A DNA stretch of 58,542 bases from an uncultured Schlesneria sp. GTDB lineage: Bacteria > Planctomycetota > Planctomycetia > Planctomycetales > Planctomycetaceae. The position numbers and the translations under genes are program-made. The stretch's first letter is position 1. Every line of letters starts with the position of its first letter. A model generated the notes under the pieces. That model worked only from the letters and a program-made list of their open reading frames with translations. It ran no database searches and was not told the DNA's origin. The stretch lies in the NCBI GenBank assembly GCA_903899985.1, contig CAIULL010000268.1, positions 1-58,542 on the forward strand, written 5' to 3'. This document shows, piece after piece, positions 1 through 9,080 of the stretch.

Positions 1-1025
1 CTTGTATAATAACTTCGTGGTCAACTCGGTTCCCCTGATCAAACAGTTTGCAACACCGTTTCTCAGGCACGATTTGACCACATTTTCATTCTCCTTTCAC
101 CGCAATCACTTACGCTGCGCACCTTGTTTGTCGTTGAACCATATTTAGTACGACTTACAACAACCTGATGAACAACTATCGAGGACAGCCCAATTGATAG
201 ATGAGTGTCTTCGCAACAACAAATATCAAGGGCCTGCCACTCAAATACCGGTAGCACTTAAAACGGAATAAATCGAAGCTTTGCCGAGCACGACTGAACT
301 GAATTGGAAAGCAATCAACCAATGCTGTGATCAAGTTGCATGAGACGAGAATGGAGACCCTCTCGGGCTCGCTAACTCGGTATGCATGAAGAGTCAAAAT
401 CGAAGGGAAAAGTGGTACTTCACAGTCTGCTTGATGCGAATGCATCCAGCACGAAAAGGCATCGTTATAAATTACAATCGTAAAGTCAACAAAAATGTGC
501 CCTGCCAATCCGTTTTTTCAAATCTTCTTAATTACGGACTGAGAAGTGACTTAGGGGGATGTTTTAAATCGTACATCTGTAGCGAATGTCGTGCGAATCT
601 CTGAACAGACACGCTCGTGTCGTTGGTCTAAATCAATAGTGTTTGATCGGATTTAGACAGATCAAGTCGCCTCTTCGACAAAGAGTATTTAAACTCGATC
701 GATGAACGGCTGCGGCGATTTCCGATTTTCTTTATCGATGGATTCCGACAAGGGAAGAGGTTGTGCCGCAAGGGCTGGAAGCCCACGCTTCGAAAGGCAT
801 CTGAAGCTCTGTCGAACACCGACAATCTGAAATTCGCATGACATCGACAGAAGCTTTAAAAGGCTGAAGATACGAACCGGGAGTGCAAAGCGTGCTCGTC
901 CGGGGTTGTTTTTGAAGACCGATCTTAAGTCCAGGCAAAAGGGGTTTCGCCTCCAGCCCCTGCGGTGTTGGTGAACGTCATGCGGATTAAGCACCGTCGT
1001 TTATCTGGCAAGGCGCCACAGGAAA
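1..1025. other. Gene-free stretch at the left edge
   Basis: No reading frame here looks like a protein. The longest frames (about 100-110 codons, both on the minus strand, near 176-508 and 689-994) have no recognisable domain and an unlikely residue composition. The first 600 bases look richer in A and T than the following genes. No tRNA, repeat or transposase remnant was recognised. It may be plain intergenic DNA or decayed sequence beyond the 3' end of the polysaccharide cluster. Confidence 0.5.
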
Positions 1026-1295
1026 TCAGTCGACTCTACCGGCCGAGCGGAAGATTCCCAGCACTCCTTGAACCGACTGCAGGGCTTCGGTGTTGCCCAT
1101 GTCACACTTGACTCCTTCGCGGTCAAGCATCGTCAGAATCGTAAGGATCCCCATGGAATCCCATTCAGGGAAATCGTGAGATCGACTGGTTTCATTCAAT
1201 TTCACGGCAGGGATTTCAAGCGCTTCGGCAATCAATTGAATGACGTCGTTTGCCGACAGCTTTCCATGGTTCGAACCAGAATTTGATGTCGACAT
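1026..1295 (-). CDS. Acyl carrier protein-like protein
   Basis: An 89-residue protein of carrier-protein size. It has the phosphopantetheine attachment motif in EWDSMG (residues about 44-49), where the serine would carry the 4'-phosphopantetheine arm. An acidic helix before it (LIAEALEIPAVKLNE) and a hydrophobic helix after it (ILTILTMLDREG) match the four-helix ACP fold. The ATG is preceded by a strong GAGGAG ribosome site six bases upstream, which fixes the start. It is the last gene of the minus-strand polysaccharide cluster, 50 bases after the BNR protein. It is probably not the housekeeping fatty-acid ACP, because no fab gene adjoins it. It may carry an acyl group for the AAC(3)-fold acyltransferase two genes upstream (inference). 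Confidence 0.85.
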   Translation of the reverse strand: MSTSNSGSNHGKLSANDVIQLIAEALEIPAVKLNETSRSHDFPEWDSMGILTILTMLDREGVKCDMGNTEALQSVQGVLGIFRSAGRVD

Positions 1296-1345
1296 ATCCG
1301 ACTCCTCAATTTATCGAGAATCAAGTTGTTTTGAATCGGGCTTTT

Positions 1346-2494
1346 TTAAGCCGCACGTGCAATTTTAAGAGATTCAGTTTCCGCGCCAATTAAGGCAACC
1401 CGCCCATCCAAACCTTCGATTGCCTGCCCACTATACATTATCGATGACGGCAACGAACCGGATGTATAAGGGAGCACGAGCGTTCCGAATTGAAAATAGA
1501 CAGGGCTGAGCATGTCTTTCCGATAAACGGCCATCCGCTGCCAGGGCCCCTCATTTTGACTTCCATACAAAGAGCATTCTCGCGAACGGCAATACGGGTT
1601 CGGTTCGACTGCGGTGGAAATCACTCGTAACCCTCCAAACCGGGCGGAAAAGAGAGAGCTACCTTCGACTTCCTTCAATTCATCGATTCTGCCACTTTGC
1701 TTATCCAGCCGGACAATGAAGTTATGATCACGGTCTGAGTCCGTGCCATAGACCAGACAATCAGGTTCGATCAACGCTGAAACGGCACGATATCGCTGGG
1801 TCCCGCGCCCGAGCCATTCCAGGTGTTTCAAGTCGCGACTCAAAACGCCGACTCCGGTCTGTCTTCCAAAGTCACCGACAAGAACCCAGTAATGGCCTTC
1901 TTGAGGATCGACCATCACGTTGTGCACATGTCGGATGTCTCCTTTAGGAAAACGAAATCCTTCGTGAAACGTCTTTCCACAGTCTTCCGAGACGTAGATC
2001 AGGACTTCAGTCTCTTCAAGGCCGCTTCCGTATTCGCCGAACAGCACGCGGGAGCCATCGATAGAAAAATTGAGCGGTCTCGATCCGCGCTGGATGGCAA
2101 ATACGCGCGTCATCGCCTGTTCACCTGCTGCAGCTCGATAAATTCCGTCGCGAGCCACGGCCAGCCTGCTTCCGTCTGGAAGAACGTGCATCGCCGCGAT
2201 GTACCAGCGGAGCAGCCGCGCCAGAATTCTCACTCGTGAACACTGATGTTTCCAGCCAAACGATGGGACAAAACAATCTCGCTGCCAAGTCAGACCCCGG
2301 TCTTGCGAACGGTAAATCTGGCAACCCCGTCCAATGTAAAGGTCGCCATTACCGGACGCGTACAGTGCGCGGCCCGATGTAGTTGTCTCGCGGTCATGAC
2401 AATTGACGAGATGTAACAGTGGTTTCCAGCCCCCGTCTTCATTGACCGGGTCGTGGCAATCAACTTCCTGACGATCAATGATTTGATGAGCCAC
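1346..2494 (-). CDS. BNR/sialidase-like beta-propeller protein
   Basis: A 382-residue protein with repeated Asp-box (BNR) motifs: SQDRGLTW near residue 63 and SEDCGKTF near residue 170, with weaker copies elsewhere. Such repeats build the six-bladed propellers of sialidases and related glycan-binding proteins. No signal peptide is visible at the N-terminus. The GTG start overlaps the upstream acyltransferase gene by 20 bases and follows AGGAAGGA at good spacing, so the two are translationally linked. The arginine triad of a true sialidase could not be confirmed, so the activity is unknown. A role in sensing or processing the polysaccharide made by its neighbours is an inference. Confidence 0.7.
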   Translation of the reverse strand: MAHQIIDRQEVDCHDPVNEDGGWKPLLHLVNCHDRETTTSGRALYASGNGDLYIGRGCQIYRSQDRGLTWQRDCFVPSFGWKHQCSRVRILARLLRWYIAAMHVLPDGSRLAVARDGIYRAAAGEQAMTRVFAIQRGSRPLNFSIDGSRVLFGEYGSGLEETEVLIYVSEDCGKTFHEGFRFPKGDIRHVHNVMVDPQEGHYWVLVGDFGRQTGVGVLSRDLKHLEWLGRGTQRYRAVSALIEPDCLVYGTDSDRDHNFIVRLDKQSGRIDELKEVEGSSLFSARFGGLRVISTAVEPNPYCRSRECSLYGSQNEGPWQRMAVYRKDMLSPVYFQFGTLVLPYTSGSLPSSIMYSGQAIEGLDGRVALIGAETESLKIARAA

Positions 2495-3560
2495 GGCTTA
2501 GTTCCTTCCTCGGGACCCATGATGTACCAAAGTAGGGATATGTCGATTCCCGATTTCGCGTTGAGATGAATTGATAGATCTCTCCGGCTCGAGCCCAGTC
2601 GACTCGCACTGTGCCGACACGACCTTCATGCAGAATTCCGGCGCGAACCAGATCTCGACGAAGCTTACGAATACATAGACTGAACATCATGAATTCGGTC
2701 CGTGTCTTCCGGATTGTCACAGTCTGATCGACACCTTGCTGACGAACGATGTAATCTCGTTCCTCGAAGAAATCTTTGACCGGCCATTGCTGATCGCGGG
2801 ATTCCTCAGCGGCATGAACCAGTGTAAAGCAACTGGCAAGTGGGACACCAATACTGATCAGCAGTCCGTTTCGCTGACAAAAACGGTAATACCCCGAATG
2901 AACGCCGTGAGCCAGTGGTTTGGATTCGTTCAGATTGTTATGCAGCAGTTCTGTCGCCAGGGGTCCGCGTGCAGCCAGCGTGTTATGCGGAAAAAGACTG
3001 CGAGATGTTCCCGATTGGCGCCAGAATAATTCATTTGCCAGACCCACTCCGCAAGGGGTGCTCGCCGGATTGTAGACCGGCAGCGATGCGTGATCCACCA
3101 CTTCAGACGATGCGGGGCGAGCTTTGTAGAAAGGGTGCGTCGGCATGACAAGCGTTCCGGTCTCACCAACCATGCCGAGTAGTATGGAAACTAATTCCTG
3201 AGCCACTTGAATCGAACTCTTAGTCTCGCCAAGTGCCGAATCGCCTGAATGCAAGGATAATTCCGAAACGGAAGTGTGAGCCATCACGAGCGAGCCCGGA
3301 TTGACACCGATCGACTGCAAATAGTCAATCAAGGCCTGTTTGTCTGCAACTTGAGCGACGGAAGCTTTCTTCGACTTCGCTCGCTTGATCCATCCACGAA
3401 GTCGGGAACTTCGCCAATAGACCTGTCGAAATGCCCATTCACCCGCCAGCAATAAAATGTCTGCGGGCCCCGCGAAAAGGGAGGGTCCAGGTTCGTCGGA
3501 CGGGGCCACAATCGTATGACCGCGATCAATGGCCGACCGCCCAACAACATCATCGATCAT
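2475..3560 (-). CDS. AAC(3)-family N-acyltransferase
   Basis: The protein resembles aminoglycoside N3-acetyltransferases (antibiotic_NAT family). It has the VMAHTSVSELSLHSGD segment, the ETGTLVMPTHPFY block and the RSLFPHNTLAARGPLA block with its conserved histidine. About 80 residues precede the domain. An upstream GTG at 3611 would add 17 residues, but the ATG at 3560 has GGAG nine bases before it and is preferred. Family members act on antibiotics or, in surface-sugar clusters, acylate amino sugars. Its place between glycan genes and next to an ACP favours sugar N-acylation over resistance (inference). It overlaps the next gene by 20 bases. Confidence 0.8.
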   Translation of the reverse strand: MIDDVVGRSAIDRGHTIVAPSDEPGPSLFAGPADILLLAGEWAFRQVYWRSSRLRGWIKRAKSKKASVAQVADKQALIDYLQSIGVNPGSLVMAHTSVSELSLHSGDSALGETKSSIQVAQELVSILLGMVGETGTLVMPTHPFYKARPASSEVVDHASLPVYNPASTPCGVGLANELFWRQSGTSRSLFPHNTLAARGPLATELLHNNLNESKPLAHGVHSGYYRFCQRNGLLISIGVPLASCFTLVHAAEESRDQQWPVKDFFEERDYIVRQQGVDQTVTIRKTRTEFMMFSLCIRKLRRDLVRAGILHEGRVGTVRVDWARAGEIYQFISTRNRESTYPYFGTSWVPRKELSRGSSNH

Positions 3561-3681
3561 TCGATAGAACTCCAAGGAAGTTTGGCATGAGCGATCATTC
3601 TCACCCTGCACGTCTCATTTGTCCCAAAATCCTTAAAAAACAAATAAATGGGGCCAATAAGACTTACAGGACTGATGATGA

Positions 3682-4983
3682 CTAAGCCGCTTTTTTCAGG
3701 ATGGCGGCTTGTCGTTGGCGATTTCCGAGATAGAACGCGGCGATGTCGCGGATTGCACCTTCTGTCGAGTAGCCGTCCTGGACGAATTGAACACATTCTT
3801 TTCGTTGCGCATCAAGTGGTGACGGCCATGAGCCGGCTGTTTCGTTAAATGTGCTTGCAAAGTCTGCTGGATCGAACCGGGTCATCCAGCGTACAGCAGG
3901 GCAGACTCGCAACATGCTATAGCCTTCAAGATTTGCGAGAATTGGCACTGTTCCACAACCCATGGATTCCAGGGTTGAAATCGAAAAATTGTCCGTCTTG
4001 GGGACCGAGAGACTGTAATCACCCAACTGAAGCCAGGATGCGAGTTCCTTGGCTGAAAGCATCCGTTCCACGACGACGACGCGGTGACCCGAGGGATGGG
4101 ACTCGATCACGCCGCGAATTGCCCTGGTATATTCCGGCTGATGGTCACCACACAAAAGAATCAGTCGTCCTCTCGGGTTGTCCTGGCAGTACTGAAGAAA
4201 GCCGTTGACGACGTCCATCGTACGATAATGCGGATCGGTCCGGCGATTCACGACCCAGATCGGTTCGTCCGATGGCAGTTGTCGTTCTTCGCGCAGTTGC
4301 ATTCGTTGCGAATGTGCTAAAGGGCGGAAACTGGTGTCATCATAACCAAGGTGAAAAAAATAGATCCGCTCTGCCGGGATGTCATACTCATCCACCAGAA
4401 TTTTGATGCTTTCCAACGACCCAACAGAAATTCGTTCTGCTTTCTGCAGGATTTTCTTGAGCATCCAGCAATAGACTTTGCCTCGCTGTTTCGCGCCATA
4501 GATTTCAGAGCCGTAGGTACCCAGAACGTATCGTCGACCGCTCATCCAGGCCAGCAGCCCGTTTCCTGAGGCACAATGGGCATGAATCAATTCGTTTGAC
4601 GGGCGCGATTCCCAGAAACGGAGTACAAGTCCGCTGAGAAAATACCGGACCGACATCGGAAGGCGAAGCCACTTGGGCAGTAGCGGGACAGCCGCAACGT
4701 AGTCATTAGAAAACTCGGGGACCGGATTGGCCGTATCGATGGCGACACGGGTCTTTGTGTGCGAGAGGACTTTCAGCCATCTTGCCACGTGTAGTCCATG
4801 CGGATGTGCGATATAGCGAATGGACGACAAGACTTCACCAGGACGAAAGCACGTCATGTCTGCCGCCAGTTCTGGCTGTCGGCGTAAGCTTTCAAACTGG
4901 TTCCGGATGTGGTCCGCAAACGGTAACGGACGCGTCCCTTGAGCGTCAGCAGCATGAGTCGGTGAGTTCAATGTCGATTCCAT
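3682..4983 (-). CDS. Glycosyltransferase, GT4-like (group 1)
   Basis: A 433-residue cytoplasmic glycosyltransferase with a GT-B layout. The N-terminal half holds LIHAHCASGNGLLAW, and the C-terminal half has the donor-binding region SVPKTDNFSISTLESMGCGTVP, equivalent to the E-x7-E motif of GT4 enzymes. FFHLGYDDTSFRPL marks the inter-domain linker typical of the family. It would add one sugar from a nucleotide-sugar donor during repeat-unit assembly. It is preceded at 19 bases by the ligase-like gene and followed at about 120 bases by the acyltransferase gene, all on one strand. Donor and linkage cannot be read from the sequence. The ATG start follows a weak GAAGA site. Confidence 0.85.
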   Translation of the reverse strand: MESTLNSPTHAADAQGTRPLPFADHIRNQFESLRRQPELAADMTCFRPGEVLSSIRYIAHPHGLHVARWLKVLSHTKTRVAIDTANPVPEFSNDYVAAVPLLPKWLRLPMSVRYFLSGLVLRFWESRPSNELIHAHCASGNGLLAWMSGRRYVLGTYGSEIYGAKQRGKVYCWMLKKILQKAERISVGSLESIKILVDEYDIPAERIYFFHLGYDDTSFRPLAHSQRMQLREERQLPSDEPIWVVNRRTDPHYRTMDVVNGFLQYCQDNPRGRLILLCGDHQPEYTRAIRGVIESHPSGHRVVVVERMLSAKELASWLQLGDYSLSVPKTDNFSISTLESMGCGTVPILANLEGYSMLRVCPAVRWMTRFDPADFASTFNETAGSWPSPLDAQRKECVQFVQDGYSTEGAIRDIAAFYLGNRQRQAAILKKAA

Positions 4984-5001
4984 TCTTCATGGTCAAAAAA
5001 A

Positions 5002-6324
5002 TCAGGCCGCAGTTCGTTGCAATGGCACCGGAGCCGGACGTGCCGGCATCGATTGTGTCGTCAGACTGGGTAACGACACCGATACGACTGCTCTGGAACT
5101 GCACAGAGTGCCAAACATCAGGAACAGCATATTTCCCGTCAGCGAATATGTGAGATTCGGTTGTGTGAGATTTCCCAGCGAGACGGCGCCCAGCATGGCG
5201 ACCATTGCGTTCAATCGATACCACGCCGGGGATTGAAATGTGGTCAATCGTAAAAGTCTGTTCGTGACCATCAAACAGCTGCCAAGCACTGACCCGTAAA
5301 ATAAAAGGCCCAGTCCACCACATTTGTACAAAACTTCCAGGTACTGCTGGTGTGGTGTATCGACGTCCCCCGTATAACGAGAAAACGATTCGAACATGTA
5401 GCCAAAAATTGGCTTTTCTGCTGACAATTCCAACGCAAATTCCCAGATGTCAAATCGACCTGACGAGGGGTCTTCGGATTCGGTACTTCGATTCACTCGA
5501 TCCTGAACACGCTCGGTCAGGACAGAAACGACGTCAGTTTCTTTCAAGGCGGAAAACAGGCCGAATCCCACGATGCTGAAGACAGTGATGGCGATAAAAC
5601 TTCCCGCGAGAAATGCCTGACGACCCGTCATTGCCAGGTAGTAGACCGTTCCGAAAAAAAATGCCAGCGCAGAAGATCGTGACATGGAACCGAGGATAAT
5701 CAGTGCCGTGGCCACGGAAAGTCCCCATCCTGTTAACTGAAGAAGTCGGTTCTTCGTCGTATCTGCCGCTGCGATCAGCAGCGGAACGAGGACAGCATAG
5801 AAACTCATGGGTGAATTCGGATAACCGCTCAGCTCGTACTCAAATATGTATTTCCCCCATTCCCCCAAGGGGAAGCTTGGTTCGGTGAGCGTGAAGAAAA
5901 ACGTCAATCCCGTCAGCACACCGAAGGCCCTGCTGAAGATATCAATAAATTCCATCGGGTCAGTCCACGAACCGAGCATTAAGCCCAGCAGCACAAAACC
6001 GACAGGCTTTGCCAGCTTGAAGGCGGAAAAAATTCGAACTGTTTCGCCAGATAAACCAAGTCCGATTCCTGCGACGGCTGTCATGTAGACGACGCAAATC
6101 AGCGCCAGCGTCGGAGTCAAACTGTACCAGAGAATTGGTCCTCTAGCGGATGCACACTGCTCGCGCGTTGGCGTTGTCCGGATAAACAGATACGAAAGCG
6201 GGATCAGGAAAATCAACGCATCTGAAAACATCATATCAATCGGCTTATCACCCACCGTCGCCACTGTGGAATGGATAGGCCAGATAATGACGCCTGCGAG
6301 AAACCAGAGCCAAATCAGTCTCAT
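5002..6324 (-). CDS. O-antigen ligase / Wzy-like membrane protein
   Basis: A 440-residue integral membrane protein with about ten to twelve hydrophobic segments. A large polar loop in the C-terminal half contains SSGRFDIWEFALELSAEKPIFGY and TPHQQYLEVLYKCGGLGLLFYG, the usual Wzy_C/O-antigen ligase signature with its histidine (DTPHQQYLE). The family polymerises or transfers undecaprenyl-linked glycans on the periplasmic side. Its ATG overlaps the stop of the flippase gene by four bases (ATGA), so the pair is translationally coupled. Whether it is polymerase (Wzy) or ligase (WaaL) cannot be told from sequence, and the symbol is left blank. Confidence 0.85.
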   Translation of the reverse strand: MRLIWLWFLAGVIIWPIHSTVATVGDKPIDMMFSDALIFLIPLSYLFIRTTPTREQCASARGPILWYSLTPTLALICVVYMTAVAGIGLGLSGETVRIFSAFKLAKPVGFVLLGLMLGSWTDPMEFIDIFSRAFGVLTGLTFFFTLTEPSFPLGEWGKYIFEYELSGYPNSPMSFYAVLVPLLIAAADTTKNRLLQLTGWGLSVATALIILGSMSRSSALAFFFGTVYYLAMTGRQAFLAGSFIAITVFSIVGFGLFSALKETDVVSVLTERVQDRVNRSTESEDPSSGRFDIWEFALELSAEKPIFGYMFESFSRYTGDVDTPHQQYLEVLYKCGGLGLLFYGSVLGSCLMVTNRLLRLTTFQSPAWYRLNAMVAMLGAVSLGNLTQPNLTYSLTGNMLFLMFGTLCSSRAVVSVSLPSLTTQSMPARPAPVPLQRTAA

Positions 6325-7673
6325 ACTGGCACCTCGTTCTGAATCGCATGCGGGGTGATTGACAAATTCTGCCAGGCAGGGTGCCAGGCAAGACTCGTAC
6401 GAACTCCAACCGTCCAGACAAGGCTCGTTGCCATTTGTGCGATTCCCAGACCCATAATTCCATAGGCGGGCATGAGAAGAAGACTGAACAGAATATTTGT
6501 CGCGGCGCTGGCGGCTGTGATCAAAAGCATGGTTCGTTCGTAGCCGGTCATCTGTAACACATATGCGGCCGGGCCGGAAAATGCCGCGATACAGGCCGAA
6601 CCAAGCAACGTCATCAGCACTGTCCAGCCGGCTCGATAACCGGGACCGAGCAACAGGAAGATGTAGTCGCCAAAAAAGGCAACAGCGAGAGCGACGGGAA
6701 GCGTAAATGCCAGCCCAAGAAACTGCCCCTGTTTCATGAGCCGACGCATTTCTGGATAGCGTCCTGCCGCATAAAGTGCTGCGAACTGAGGTGCGATAAT
6801 CAAGCCGAGAGACTGACTTGCCAGCACCGAGACATCGGCGAATTTTTCCATAGCCCCGTAAAGCCCCACCGATTCGCGGTCTAACAACAGACCCGCCAAG
6901 GCAACGCAGGCACGGCTTTTTAATGCGATCAAGGCTTCAGCAAACAGAAAAGCCATCGCAGTGTGCTTCCATTGTTGTCGACACGAATCGCTTGCCGAAA
7001 TCGTGTCGCCATGAACTGCATGCTGCCGGTGAAATTGATAAACCATGAATGAGGCCGTCACAATTGCGCTCAGATGTAAAATCGTCGCTGTTAACGATGT
7101 CATATTGGACAACGATGTTTGCCATGCGACGGCCGCCAGGAGAGAGAGGAGAACTGGCCAGACCACTGTGCTGATCTGGCTTTCAAAGAGCCGACCGATA
7201 CCTCGCAGACTCGCCTCTTGAATTTGACGCAAGGAGTTCAGCGGAATCATGATCGCGGCGACGAACAGGCAATTTGACAATCCTTCGCCAATCGAAGCCC
7301 TGAAGGCGAAGACCGTGGCGATCACCAAGGCCGCAACCGAGGTACTGGCAAGCAACGCTGCACGGGTCGATGCTTTGTTAAACCCTTGCAGCTTCGAGAG
7401 TTCATTCCTCGTGACATACTCAGCGACATATCGTAATGACGTGTTGTCCAGACCAAGCTTGCCCGCGACAGTCAACACCTGAAGCCAAGCGATCGCCAGC
7501 GAATACTCACCAAATCCGACGACACCTAAACTACGCGCCAGGACGATGTGGCTAAGAAACATTCCACCCGCTCCTGCGATACGAATCGTCAGCGCCATTG
7601 CCCCACTGGTCCGAGAGAGCATCACGGGCCGATTGGTCGTCGAAGAAGTTGGCACCGAGCAGGTTGCACTCAT
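6321..7673 (-). CDS. Polysaccharide flippase (Wzx/MATE-like)
   Basis: A membrane protein of about 450 residues with some 12 to 14 helices and the typical flippase opening (RIAGAGGMFLSHIVLARSLG, GFGEYSLAIAWLQ). Such proteins move lipid-linked oligosaccharides across the inner membrane. The ATG at 7673 is chosen over a TTG at 7706 because MSATCSVPTSS leads directly into the first helix. It is the first gene of the minus-strand cluster, so the promoter should lie in 7674-7984. It overlaps the next gene by four bases. No priming transferase, Wza or Wzc gene is present in the window. Confidence 0.85.
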   Translation of the reverse strand: MSATCSVPTSSTTNRPVMLSRTSGAMALTIRIAGAGGMFLSHIVLARSLGVVGFGEYSLAIAWLQVLTVAGKLGLDNTSLRYVAEYVTRNELSKLQGFNKASTRAALLASTSVAALVIATVFAFRASIGEGLSNCLFVAAIMIPLNSLRQIQEASLRGIGRLFESQISTVVWPVLLSLLAAVAWQTSLSNMTSLTATILHLSAIVTASFMVYQFHRQHAVHGDTISASDSCRQQWKHTAMAFLFAEALIALKSRACVALAGLLLDRESVGLYGAMEKFADVSVLASQSLGLIIAPQFAALYAAGRYPEMRRLMKQGQFLGLAFTLPVALAVAFFGDYIFLLLGPGYRAGWTVLMTLLGSACIAAFSGPAAYVLQMTGYERTMLLITAASAATNILFSLLLMPAYGIMGLGIAQMATSLVWTVGVRTSLAWHPAWQNLSITPHAIQNEVPV

Positions 7674-7873
7674 GAGGACTCTGAAAACAAAGAGATCGAT
7701 ACACAATATTCAACGGGTGAATAATCGGGCGGAATCTCAACCAAAACACCAACCCTGTCAATCCCGAATCGGCAAGAACTGCTGAAGCAGGTGGTCAAAA
7801 ACGATTAGGGCAAGTGGAATTACGTCAACACCCGGGGTGTGGCCAACTATAAATTAAGTCACCACGTTTTCGT

Positions 7874-7901
7874 TTCTTGTGGTATATGATTTTCACAAGA
7901 A
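7874..7901. promoter_or_regulatory. 8-bp inverted repeat, operator-like
   Basis: TTCTTGTG at 7874-7881 and CACAAGAA at 7894-7901 are perfect inverted copies 12 bases apart. They sit between the divergent flippase and hydrolase genes, about 85 bases before the latter's ATG. There is no T-run, so a protein-binding dyad is more likely than a terminator. No regulator gene is adjacent. Confidence 0.35.
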
Positions 7902-7984
7902 GGAAATCGGGGAGTGCGTGAACCGCGCGCCACACAGTTGCAACTTAATTGAATTGGCCTGGTAACCTGTAGTTGAAGTTCAAA

Positions 7985-9076
7985 ATGCAAAGATCTCATT
8001 GGTTATTATTGACGTCGCTTCTGTTCGCCCAACCGACCATCATTTGCGCCGAGTTGCCCAAAGTCGAAGCGGTCTATTATTCAGATCATTCGAATCTGCT
8101 GGTCGTTCGAGATGCTGACGGACGCGAGCGGCCGATCACGACGAAGGCTGATTGGGCCGAGCGTATGAAGCATATTCGAGCGAATATTGAACTGGTGATG
8201 GGACCTCTTCCCAATGACAAGCGGAGGAGCCCGCTCGATGTCGAAATTATTTCTGAAGAAACAACTGACAAATACATTCGGCGGAAGGTGAGATTCACAC
8301 CCGAGCCAGATGACCGTGTCCCTGCATGGGTCTTAATTCCCCAACAAGTCTCTCGAATAGCTCCTTGTCCCGCTGTGCTTTGTCTTCACCAGACAAATAA
8401 TGTGGGAAAGGACGAACCGGTCGGGTTGGGTGGTTTACCCGCTTTGCGATACGCACATGAGTTGGCGGAACTCGGTTACGTGTGTATCGCTCCCGATTAT
8501 CCTTCATTCGGTGAATATCGTTACGACTTCAAAACTCAGGGAGCTCACTATGCCAGTGGTTCGATGAAGGCGATTTGGAACAATATTCGAGCCGTGGATC
8601 TGCTCGAAACACTTCCTCAGGTCGACAAGAATCGAATTGGTGTGATCGGCCATTCTCTGGGTGGGCATAATGCGCTATTCACGGCATTTTTTGATAACCG
8701 ACTGAAAGCAGTGATCACAAGCTGTGGGTTTACTCCGTTTCACGACTACTACAAGGGGCAGTTGAAAGGATGGACGAGCGATCGGTATATGCCGCTGATC
8801 CGCGAGACCTATCAGAACGATCCAAATAAAGTACCCTTCGATTTTTACGAGATCCTGGCAGGTCTGGCTCCGCGAGGCTGCTATTCTAACTCACCGATTA
8901 ACGACAGTAATTTTGAAGTGGAGGGGGTCCGAAAAGCCTTCAAAAAAGCTGAGACCGTGTTTTCACTGTATGGTGCCGAATCGCAATTGAAGCTTGCCAC
9001 TCCCGACGCTCTTCATGACTTTCCGGAAGCCCAACGCAAGGAGGCTTACGAATGGTTGAAGCAACAACTGAAGTGA
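7985..9076 (+). CDS. Secreted alpha/beta-hydrolase (dienelactone hydrolase-like)
   Basis: A 363-residue hydrolase. The N-terminus (MQRSHWLLLTSLLFAQPTIICAE) is a signal peptide, so the enzyme should be exported. The nucleophile elbow is GHSLGGHNALF with the serine in the middle. The oxyanion region is in VLCLHQTNN and the likely catalytic histidine in DALHDFPEAQR near the C-terminus. This layout is common for acetyl-xylan or other carbohydrate esterases and dienelactone-like hydrolases. An in-frame TTG lies 12 bases upstream, but the ATG at 7985 gives a cleaner signal peptide. It is transcribed away from the polysaccharide cluster and ends five bases before the convergent permease gene. The substrate is unknown. 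Confidence 0.8.
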   Translation: MQRSHWLLLTSLLFAQPTIICAELPKVEAVYYSDHSNLLVVRDADGRERPITTKADWAERMKHIRANIELVMGPLPNDKRRSPLDVEIISEETTDKYIRRKVRFTPEPDDRVPAWVLIPQQVSRIAPCPAVLCLHQTNNVGKDEPVGLGGLPALRYAHELAELGYVCIAPDYPSFGEYRYDFKTQGAHYASGSMKAIWNNIRAVDLLETLPQVDKNRIGVIGHSLGGHNALFTAFFDNRLKAVITSCGFTPFHDYYKGQLKGWTSDRYMPLIRETYQNDPNKVPFDFYEILAGLAPRGCYSNSPINDSNFEVEGVRKAFKKAETVFSLYGAESQLKLATPDALHDFPEAQRKEAYEWLKQQLK

Positions 9077-9080
9077 GTGC

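Noticed and set aside
689-994. Minus-strand frame of 101 codons
   Set aside because: No domain, no ribosome site and an unlikely composition; it might be a gene remnant but cannot be supported.
2475-3560. AAC(3)-type gene as antibiotic resistance
   Set aside because: It sits in a polysaccharide cluster with no other resistance gene or mobile element; sugar acylation is likelier.
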